Source: an uncultured Acidimicrobiaceae bacterium (GTDB lineage Bacteria > Actinomycetota > Acidimicrobiia > Acidimicrobiales > Bog-793). Taken from it: a DNA stretch of 12,320 nt. The translations under genes and the position numbers were made by a program. Shown here piece after piece: positions 6,520 through 12,320 of the stretch. Within the stretch, counting starts at the first letter, position 1, and each line of letters begins with the position of its first letter. The stretch spans positions 1 through 12,320 of the forward strand of contig CAIVND010000145.1 of assembly GCA_903907185.1 (NCBI GenBank). The letters are read 5' to 3'. The notes below the pieces were generated by a model. The model saw nothing but the letters and a program-made list of their open reading frames with translations, did no database searches and was not told the DNA's origin.

Positions 6520-6840
6520 GTGTCATTAACTATCCAGTGGCGCCTTCGGCCAGGCAGTGACACCGTGCTGATCGTGGAGGACGGGACCCACGTCCTCGTC
6601 GCAATTCCTGTTGATGCTGCCATTCTTTCGAAGGCTCTGACGGATCCCGGTGATCTGTCGAAGTGGGAGGGGGGCAAGCTCATTGAGGCGGTCGACCGGG
6701 ACCCAAACGCGTGGGGCACCCTGGTGATTGAGCGTGCAGAGGGCGGTCAGATACTCAACATGGATCCGGAACCGTTTTGGAACGGAATCTATGACTGGTT
6801 CCGTTCCCGCGGTGTGGACTACGATACCTACGCTTCGTGA
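6520..6840 (+). CDS. Unknown 106-aa protein in dioxygenase operon
   Basis: Not recognised. Start: GTG 6520, preceded by GGGAG (6510-6514) 5 bases ahead; the frame stays open upstream into the beta subunit gene, but that extension has no homologous look and no ribosome site. The protein is acidic and tryptophan-containing, with a beta-rich first half (SLTIQWRLRPGSDTVLIVED, THVLVAIPVD) and then a helical part (AAILSKALTDPGDLSKW, KLIEAVDRDPNAW). It ends in DPEPFWNGIYDWFRSRGVDYDTYAS. No cysteine clusters, membrane segments or signal peptide are visible, so it is probably cytoplasmic. It lies 46 bp after the beta subunit and 85 bp before the ferredoxin gene, on the same strand, so it is almost certainly part of the operon. 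A role as accessory, assembly or substrate-related protein is inference from position. Confidence 0.78.
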   Translation: MSLTIQWRLRPGSDTVLIVEDGTHVLVAIPVDAAILSKALTDPGDLSKWEGGKLIEAVDRDPNAWGTLVIERAEGGQILNMDPEPFWNGIYDWFRSRGVDYDTYAS

Positions 6841-6925
6841 CGCCACTTTCCAATGTGTGGAAGCGTACGATGAGCTGCAGTTGTTATGTGAATAGCATGA
6901 GCAAGAAGAGCCAAGGAGAGCAGTT

Positions 6926-7264
6926 GTGGCGTACGCCATTGGAGCATCTTGTATAGACGTTATGGACCGGACCTGCGTAGAAGTTTGTCCTGTCGAATGT
7001 ATCTATGAGGGTGGCCGAAAGCTTTACATAAATCCCACCGAGTGCATCGACTGCGGTGCCTGTGTCGTAACTTGCCCTGTCGACGCTATTCACCCCTTGG
7101 GGGAGTTCACCGATGGTGATCTTGCGTTTGCCCAAGACAACGCCTCATTTTTTGATGACGTGCTTACCGGAAGAGACGAACCTTTGGGTAATCCCGGTGG
7201 TATCTCGATAACCGGTACCATTGGCGTCGACACTGAACTTGTATCGGGATATAGCGCGGACTGA
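6926..7264 (+). CDS. 7Fe ferredoxin ([3Fe-4S][4Fe-4S]), dioxygenase electron carrier
   Basis: 112-residue bacterial ferredoxin. Start: GTG 6926, with AAGGAG (6913-6918) 7 bases ahead. The cysteine spacing is C9-x7-C17-x3-C21-Pro and C40-x2-C43-x2-C46-x3-C50-Pro, the same as Azotobacter ferredoxin I. There C9, C17 and C50 would hold the [3Fe-4S] cluster, and C21, C40, C43 and C46 the [4Fe-4S] cluster. Cys25 is an extra, non-ligand cysteine found in many homologues. Residues CIYEGGRKLYINPTECIDCG match the actinobacterial FdxA style. It is followed by an acidic tail. In this operon it should shuttle single electrons from the reductase to the Rieske cluster of the alpha subunit. Most dioxygenases use a [2Fe-2S] ferredoxin, but a [3Fe-4S] or [4Fe-4S] type is known, for example, from the phenanthrene dioxygenase of Nocardioides KP7. 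Confidence 0.93.
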   Translation: MAYAIGASCIDVMDRTCVEVCPVECIYEGGRKLYINPTECIDCGACVVTCPVDAIHPLGEFTDGDLAFAQDNASFFDDVLTGRDEPLGNPGGISITGTIGVDTELVSGYSAD

Positions 7265-7307
7265 TCGTTCCTGATCCGCCAACCGATTTCGCCTGAAATG
7301 AGGATGA

Positions 7308-8291
7308 ATGACTGACGCCCAACACCACGATGTAGATGTGCTCATCGTGGGCGCTGGACCTACCGGATTGTATGCAGGTTATTACGCGGGATTCCGCGGA
7401 CTTCGCATTGCCATCGCGGACATGCTTGAACTTCCGGGCGGTCAGATCACAGCGCTTTATCCCGAAAAGAAGATCTTTGACGTCGCGGGTTTTCCTGAGG
7501 TACTTGGACGTGAACTCGTTGATCGTCTTGTCAAGCAGGTTGAGCCTTTTAATCCGATTTGGATACTTGGCACCCGAGTAGATGGGCTCGCGCGCAACGA
7601 TGAGCGTTGGGATGTAACGCTTTCTAGTGGCGCAACGGTAACGACGACCATTGTGGTTATTACCGGTGGCATCGGAACCTTTGAGCCAAGAGCACTTCCT
7701 GTCGGTCGCGAGTACGAGGGTCGGGGACTGATCTACTACGTCCCTCAGCCTCAAGCGCTCGCCGGGAAGCGAGTTGTTATCGTCGGTGGTGGCGACTCAG
7801 CATTTGACTGGGCACTGGCTCTCGAGCCCATCTGCCCTTCAGTCGCTCTTGTCCATCGTCGCGATGCCTTTCGTGCGCACGAACACACAATCGATCTGGT
7901 CACGAACTCCTCTACGAAGATCATTACCAACGCAGAGGTGACGGGAATATCTGGCGAAGACAACCTCACCTCAGTGGAGATAACCACAAAGTCGGGCGAA
8001 GTAATCAATCACGAGGCCGATGTTGTCGTCGCTGCCCTCGGATTTGTCGCTCATCTCGGACCGCTAGCCGAATGGGGTCTTGAGATGTCAAAACGAACAA
8101 TAATTACGGACTCTTCTATGAGAACGAACCTTCCGGGTGTCTTTGCAGCGGGGGATATTACCGAATATCCAGGTAAAGTGCGCCTGATCTCTGTTGGGTT
8201 TGGTGAGGCAGCGCTCGCGGTCAATAACGCGATGACGGTCATCGATCCTACAAAGAGTGCGTTTCCAGGTCACTCAAGCGAGAACTCGTAG
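7308..8291 (+). CDS. Ferredoxin-NAD(P)+ reductase, thioredoxin-reductase-like
   Basis: 327-residue flavoprotein of the TrxR-like ferredoxin-NAD(P)H reductase family (YumC type, about 330 aa). Start: ATG 7308, with a GAGG (7300-7303) 4 bases ahead. The N-terminal FAD motif is LIVGAGPTGLYAGYYAG (12-28) and the conserved block LPGGQITALYPEKKIFDVAGFP (42-63) follows. The NAD(P)H domain has VVIVGGGDSAFDWAL (156-170) and the HRRDAFRAHE segment (183-192), whose arginines normally favour NADPH. The second FAD site is VFAAGDITEYPGKVRLISVGFGEAA. There is no CxxC redox pair, which separates it from true thioredoxin reductases. It should oxidise NAD(P)H and reduce the 7Fe ferredoxin encoded 43 bp upstream, completing the dioxygenase electron chain. 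It ends only 14 bp from the stop of the convergent glcF, leaving little room for a terminator between the operons. Confidence 0.92.
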   Translation: MTDAQHHDVDVLIVGAGPTGLYAGYYAGFRGLRIAIADMLELPGGQITALYPEKKIFDVAGFPEVLGRELVDRLVKQVEPFNPIWILGTRVDGLARNDERWDVTLSSGATVTTTIVVITGGIGTFEPRALPVGREYEGRGLIYYVPQPQALAGKRVVIVGGGDSAFDWALALEPICPSVALVHRRDAFRAHEHTIDLVTNSSTKIITNAEVTGISGEDNLTSVEITTKSGEVINHEADVVVAALGFVAHLGPLAEWGLEMSKRTIITDSSMRTNLPGVFAAGDITEYPGKVRLISVGFGEAALAVNNAMTVIDPTKSAFPGHSSENS

Positions 8292-8305
8292 CGGCTTGGT
8301 GTTGG

Positions 8306-9640
8306 CTATGGTTCCCGTAGTCGTTCGAGAAATGCAATCGCTGTCTCACCTTGAATCGACGCATCAAGAAGTTCGATTGTATGAGCAGCGGGCATATTGT
8401 TTCCACGTTGTTGGAGTGCGGCAGAGATCTGGAGTGAGCACCCCGGATTGGCCGCGATGAGCAGATCTGCATTGGTTAACGAAACAAATCCCGCCTTGCG
8501 CTCTCCGAGTGCGCTTGCGGCCTCACTCTGAAAGATGTTGTAGACACCAGCAGAGCCACAGCAGATCTCGCTCTCGGTGATCTCAACGATTGAGAGCTGA
8601 GGGATCTGTAATAACAAAGATCGAGGCTGTTCTCTGATCCTCTGCGCATGACCGAGGTGACAGGCATCGTGGTAGGCAATCGTGATCGCTAGTGGGTGTC
8701 TGGTCGAGAGGGGAGTTGTGTTCGCGAGAAATTCGGCGATGTCGACCGTGTGATCCGCAAACTGTTGAGCACGCTCTTGATAAATCCGGTCGCCCGAAAG
8801 AAGTTGACCATACTCTTTCATCGATGAGCCACAGCCAGCGCTGTTCGTAATAATCGTGTCGACGCCAGCAGATTCAAAGCAGTCGATGAGCCTGCGCGCA
8901 AAGCCCTGTGCCTCATGGAGTCTTCCTGAGTGGCCCGAGAGCGCACCACAACAGCCCTGATGTGCCGGAGCGACAACGTTATATCCCTCGGCGGTGAGCA
9001 CTCTAACGGTTGCCTCATTTACCTCGGGGAAGAAAGCCCCTTGAACACAGCCGAGAAGGAGCCCGACTGTTCCTCTACTGGTACCAATCGCCGAAGAAAA
9101 CTCTGGGAGAGATTCAGATCTTGCGATCTTTGGGGCGATTGACTCCATCGCGCGAAGCGACGGTGGGAAAAGGCGAAGCACCCGAGCTGCTCGGATAAAG
9201 GTCTGTAAGCCACTCGATTGGTAGATCTTGAGCAGCGTACGAACTATCCGAAGCCGATGTGGAAACGGAAAGATCGAAAAGACCATCGCCCGCTTGAGTC
9301 GATCGGCCAGCGGTCGACGGTAAAGGCGTTCCACCTGACCTCGGGTCGCCTCAATGAGTTTGTCGTATTGCACACCCGAAGGGCACGAAGTGACACAGGA
9401 CATACACCCGAGGCACGAGTCAAAATGTTTGACCATTTCGCCCGTGATCTCCCCGCCGTCAAGGGCCGCCCGCATAAGGTAGATCCGTCCTCTTGGCGAG
9501 TCCATCTCCTCTCCCCAGAGAACAAAGGTTGGACACGCCGGGAGGCAGAATCCACAGTGGACACAGTCATCGATCAGCGCCTTCGAAGGTGGATGCTCTC
9601 CATCAAAGGAGCCGAAAAGTTGTTCATCGATCGCCGACAT
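8306..9640 (-). CDS. glcF: Glycolate oxidase iron-sulfur subunit GlcF
   Basis: Electron-transfer subunit (444 aa) of glycolate oxidase, carrying electrons from the flavin subunits toward the respiratory chain. Two ferredoxin-type [4Fe-4S] motifs are near the N-terminus: C26-x2-C29-x2-C32-x3-C36-Pro and C76-x2-C79-x2-C82-x3-C86-Pro. The C-terminal half has two CCG domains, with CCG at 230-232 and 360-362, typical of the heterodisulfide-reductase/GlcF family. Start: ATG 9640, 6 bases after GGAGG on the minus strand; the GTG one codon earlier (9643) is closer than usual to that site. The ATG overlaps the glcE stop by one base (TGATG), so translation is coupled. It is the last gene of the operon. 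Confidence 0.93.
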   Translation of the reverse strand: MSAIDEQLFGSFDGEHPPSKALIDDCVHCGFCLPACPTFVLWGEEMDSPRGRIYLMRAALDGGEITGEMVKHFDSCLGCMSCVTSCPSGVQYDKLIEATRGQVERLYRRPLADRLKRAMVFSIFPFPHRLRIVRTLLKIYQSSGLQTFIRAARVLRLFPPSLRAMESIAPKIARSESLPEFSSAIGTSRGTVGLLLGCVQGAFFPEVNEATVRVLTAEGYNVVAPAHQGCCGALSGHSGRLHEAQGFARRLIDCFESAGVDTIITNSAGCGSSMKEYGQLLSGDRIYQERAQQFADHTVDIAEFLANTTPLSTRHPLAITIAYHDACHLGHAQRIREQPRSLLLQIPQLSIVEITESEICCGSAGVYNIFQSEAASALGERKAGFVSLTNADLLIAANPGCSLQISAALQQRGNNMPAAHTIELLDASIQGETAIAFLERLREP

Positions 9641-10863
9641 CACAATCCTCCGACGAAGCGACCGGGAGCGAGGAGAAAGGCGGGATCAAATTGTTCCTTG
9701 ACTCTTCTCATGAGATCAATTGCGGGTATCGGTCCCCACACATCAATGGCTGCACGCACCGTTGACGGACCCCGCAAAACAACACTCGCGCCACCAGCTT
9801 TGCTAGCTATCGTTCGAATTCCTCGAGATAGTGCCACAGTCTGTTCTTTCGTGGTGGACTCTCCAATGTCGATACCTACGAAGAGCACGCCGACGCCGGC
9901 TGATCCGGTGACCGTGACTGCCAGCTGAAGATTCAGGCTGAGGATAGACAACTGACTAACCACCGTGGCTATTTGGGCGATCTCCGTGGTGATTTTGAAG
10001 GTCGTCGTTCCGGGTAGTGCTCCCCACCAATCCGGTGGTTTGTCATTGATTGAGATCTCCGCGCCGATCTCTTGTCTACAACGTTCCGCTCGATCGTCAA
10101 CGCCTCGTGCAAGTCCTTCAATTAGCACTCCGATCTCCATGGTTTCGGAGGATGAATCGACGTAGATTTCAATGGCGCTCGGCGAAGTCTGAGTTTGAGT
10201 GAGATTCGCCAACGCCTGTCGGGATTGTCGAACCGGAAGCTGACAGGTGAGATAGCGCGAGGACTCCGGAATTGCATGAAGCCGGAAAAATGCCTCGGTA
10301 ATTGCACCGAGGGTGCCGTATGAACCCGTGTAGAGCTTTGCAAGGTCGTAGCCAGCAACATTTTTTACAACACGTCCTCCTGAGGAGGCAAGGACTCCGT
10401 CGCTCCGAATCGCTGTTACGCCGATGAGGAGATCCTTTACTGAGCCAAAACCATAACGGAGAGGACCAGATATTCCCGTTGCAATCAGTCCACCAATGGT
10501 GGTTCGTCGAACGACGGAGTCAATTGCTAGGCGCTGATTGTTGCGACCGAGCTCCTGTTGAAGTTCCTCAAGTTCAACGTTGGAACTCACGCGTACCACG
10601 AGGTCGCTTGCGGCGTGTTCAACGATCTTTGGGAGTCCACCCGTTTCGACGATCAGATCAAGACTCTCCGGTGGCAGGCCCCATTCGATCTTGGTGCGAT
10701 TTCCCGTGATGACCATCGACGTGCTCGATGAAGAGGCGTCTCGAAGCGTCTGGCGAAATTCGGAGATCGATCTCGGCCTAGCGACTGTTGTCGGGACCAT
10801 AAGATCGATAGCGTCGCTTGATAGACCGGGTCGAAGAGCTATCGGCTCGCTAGTTTCAGTCAT
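9640..10863 (-). CDS. glcE: Glycolate oxidase FAD-binding subunit GlcE
   Basis: Second flavin-binding subunit (407 aa, longer than the roughly 350 aa of E. coli GlcE). It belongs to the FAD-linked oxidase (PCMH-type) family, with TIGGLIATGISGPLRYGFG and SVKDLLIGVTA (about 122-151) as the FAD-cradle motif, then GGRVVKNVAGYDLAKLYTGS and YGTLGAITEAFFRL. The C-terminus FDPAFLLAPGRFVGGL is characteristic of GlcE. It has no iron-sulfur motif and relies on GlcF for electron exit. Start: ATG 10863, which overlaps the glcD stop by one base (TGATG); a TTG one codon earlier is also open. There is no clear ribosome site, so translation probably re-initiates from glcD. The extra length lies mainly in the middle of the second half. 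Confidence 0.9.
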   Translation of the reverse strand: MTETSEPIALRPGLSSDAIDLMVPTTVARPRSISEFRQTLRDASSSSTSMVITGNRTKIEWGLPPESLDLIVETGGLPKIVEHAASDLVVRVSSNVELEELQQELGRNNQRLAIDSVVRRTTIGGLIATGISGPLRYGFGSVKDLLIGVTAIRSDGVLASSGGRVVKNVAGYDLAKLYTGSYGTLGAITEAFFRLHAIPESSRYLTCQLPVRQSRQALANLTQTQTSPSAIEIYVDSSSETMEIGVLIEGLARGVDDRAERCRQEIGAEISINDKPPDWWGALPGTTTFKITTEIAQIATVVSQLSILSLNLQLAVTVTGSAGVGVLFVGIDIGESTTKEQTVALSRGIRTIASKAGGASVVLRGPSTVRAAIDVWGPIPAIDLMRRVKEQFDPAFLLAPGRFVGGL

Positions 10864-12320
10864 CAAAACAGGTCAGCCAATCCCTCTACGACCATGGGAT
10901 GTACTCCGTGTTGATGTCCAGGCACCTCACCGCAGAGCCTGGGAGTGGGAAAGATCTTTCCAGGATTGCAGATGTTGTCTGGGTCAAACGCGCAGCGTAC
11001 GAGTTGCATGGTTTCCAGGTCGTCATCGCTGAACATCTTTCCCATATAACTCACTTTGTCGGCTCCTACGCCGTGTTCTCCAGTAATCGAGCCACCGTGT
11101 TGGATGCAGATCTCTACGATCGCTCCCGAGACTTCGTGTGCTCGTTCAAGCTCACCTGGCACTTTCTCATCAAAGAGGACGAGCGGATGGAGGTTTCCGT
11201 CCCCTGCATGAAAGACGTTCGCGACTCGAATTCCACTCAGAGCCGAGAGTTCTGCGATTTCGCTTAGGACCTCGGGAAGATCGGTACGGGGAATGACCCC
11301 GTCTTGGACGATGAAATCCGGACTAATTGTGCCAATAGCAGCAAACGCGGATTTTCTGCCCCTCCAGATCAACGCTCGTTCAGTTTCAGTCGCGGCGATG
11401 CGTATCGTTGTTGCTCCGGTGTTCTCGCAGATCTGTACCACCTGGTCAATTCCAACTTCGACCTCGGTACGAGGGCCATCGAGTTCGACTATGAGAACGG
11501 TATTGGCACCCTCTGGATAGCCACATTGAACAGATCGCTCGGCTGCCTCAATGGCGAGTGCGTCCATCATCTCAATTGCCGCGGGCAAAATTCCTGATCC
11601 AATGATCGTTGAGACCGCTTCTCCAGCCTCACTCGGACTGGCAAATGAAGCAAGAAGCGTTGCTGCGATCTCTGGGCGGCGAAGAAGACGGGTGGTGATT
11701 CTGGTGGCGATCCCAAGAGTCCCCTCTGATCCAATGAATGCTCCAAGGAGGTCATAGCCCGGGGCATCCAAACTCTTGCCACCACCAAGCGCTACCACCT
11801 CGCCGTCGGGGGTCACGATCTCCAATCCAGTGATGTGATGTGTCGTGAACCCGTACTTTAGACAGTGAGCACCCCCGGAGTTCTCAGCAACGTTTCCTCC
11901 GATGGAACAGACCTGCTGGCTTGAGGGGTCAGGTGCGTAGTAAAGATCAAAAGGAGCAGAAGCGCGTGTGACGTCGAGATTAATGACGCCTGGTTCAACG
12001 ATTGCTCGAAGGTTTTCTCGGTCGATCTCGCAGATCTTGCGGAACTTAGAGAGAACGATCAATACACCCTCGCTGTTTGGAAGCGCTCCGGCAGAGAGCC
12101 CGGTACCATTCCCGCGAGCCACGAAGGGAATATGTCGAACATGACACAACCTGACCACAGCAGCTACCTGGTCGGTCGTAGTGGGTAGGACTACCACCAT
12201 TGGCGTGACTCGATAGTGTGCGAGGCCATCGCACTCAAAGGTGCGCAGCATGGTTGGATCCGTAATAATGGCGTCAGACTCGGTCAAGATCGACCGCAGT
12301 TCGTCGATAAAACTCGGCGA
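10863..12320 (-). CDS. glcD: Glycolate oxidase catalytic subunit GlcD, 5' end outside window
   Basis: Large FAD subunit that oxidises glycolate to glyoxylate. In-window coding is 485 codons; the family has about 490-500 residues. A TTG at 12287 could look like a start, but the frame stays open for 11 more codons to the edge (SPSFIDELRSI), and these continue the helix found at the same place in E. coli GlcD before the FECDGL motif, so the true start is likely just outside. Counting from that TTG, the FAD-binding domain spans about 30-165, with RGNGTGLSAGALP (58-70), YAPDPSSQQVCSIGGN (117-132) and AENSGGAHCLKYG. The C-terminal FAD-oxidase domain has VANVFHAGDGNLHPLVLF (355-372) and GGSITGEHGVGADK (398-411), with the conserved His residues. 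The ending FDPDNICNPGKIFPT is also typical. D-lactate dehydrogenase is the main alternative, but the adjacent glcE and glcF favour glycolate. Confidence 0.93.
   Translation of the reverse strand, partial: SPSFIDELRSILTESDAIITDPTMLRTFECDGLAHYRVTPMVVVLPTTTDQVAAVVRLCHVRHIPFVARGNGTGLSAGALPNSEGVLIVLSKFRKICEIDRENLRAIVEPGVINLDVTRASAPFDLYYAPDPSSQQVCSIGGNVAENSGGAHCLKYGFTTHHITGLEIVTPDGEVVALGGGKSLDAPGYDLLGAFIGSEGTLGIATRITTRLLRRPEIAATLLASFASPSEAGEAVSTIIGSGILPAAIEMMDALAIEAAERSVQCGYPEGANTVLIVELDGPRTEVEVGIDQVVQICENTGATTIRIAATETERALIWRGRKSAFAAIGTISPDFIVQDGVIPRTDLPEVLSEIAELSALSGIRVANVFHAGDGNLHPLVLFDEKVPGELERAHEVSGAIVEICIQHGGSITGEHGVGADKVSYMGKMFSDDDLETMQLVRCAFDPDNICNPGKIFPTPRLCGEVPGHQHGVHPMVVEGLADLF

Noticed and set aside
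6846..6862. Hairpin TTCCA-N5-TGGAA as a terminator after the 106-aa gene
   Set aside because: The stem is only five pairs and no T run follows; the downstream genes are most likely co-transcribed.
9218..9928. 236-codon open frame on the plus strand across the glcF/glcE junction
   Set aside because: It spans two well-supported genes in antisense and its low-quality translation has no domain.
12285..12287. TTG at 12287 as the start of glcD
   Set aside because: The frame continues open to the window edge and the extra residues match the GlcD N-terminal helix, so the gene is treated as partial.

Overview
The window is gene-dense bacterial DNA of moderate GC content, with a mix of ATG, GTG and TTG starts and clear Shine-Dalgarno sites. 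The best taxonomic guess is an actinomycete-like bacterium, perhaps near Acidimicrobiia. This rests on the 7Fe ferredoxin, which resembles actinobacterial FdxA-type proteins, and on the style of the amidohydrolases and the Rieske system. It is an inference from protein style only; no rRNA or other marker gene is present.

Layout. (1) Bases 1-2072, plus strand: two amidohydrolase-2 family (ACMSD-like TIM barrel) genes, the first cut by the window edge. (2) 2212-3123, minus strand: a LysR-type regulator, convergent with the second amidohydrolase and divergent from the next gene. (3) 3124-3397: a 274-bp divergent intergenic region with a plausible promoter, a perfect 6-4-6 palindrome, hairpin/T-tract elements and a possible 58-codon ORF. 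(4) 3398-4084, plus: a class I SAM-dependent methyltransferase. (5) 4237-8291, plus: a complete three-component Rieske ring-hydroxylating dioxygenase locus in the order alpha subunit, 87-aa unknown, beta subunit, 106-aa unknown, 7Fe ferredoxin, thioredoxin-reductase-like ferredoxin reductase. (6) 8306-12320, minus: glcF, glcE and glcD, encoding the three-subunit glycolate oxidase. The genes are translationally coupled, and glcD runs off the right edge.

How the genes may work together. NAD(P)H electrons would pass from the flavin reductase to the 7Fe ferredoxin and then to the Rieske centre and mononuclear iron of the alpha subunit, which hydroxylates an unknown, probably aromatic or cyclic, substrate. 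The amidohydrolases could decarboxylate or hydrolyse pathway intermediates, the methyltransferase could act on a hydroxylated product, and the LysR protein is the local candidate regulator. The substrate cannot be read from the sequence. The glycolate oxidase operon is convergent with the dioxygenase operon and looks like a separate function: glycolate to glyoxylate with electrons passed to the respiratory chain.

The most unusual parts are the two unrecognised small genes inside the dioxygenase operon, one of them separating the alpha and beta genes, and an alpha subunit whose active-site motif keeps the iron ligands but has lost the usual Glu-Asn pair and the Tyr before the first histidine. 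No gene-free stretch exceeds 300 bases, and no RNA genes, mobile elements or CRISPR arrays were seen.
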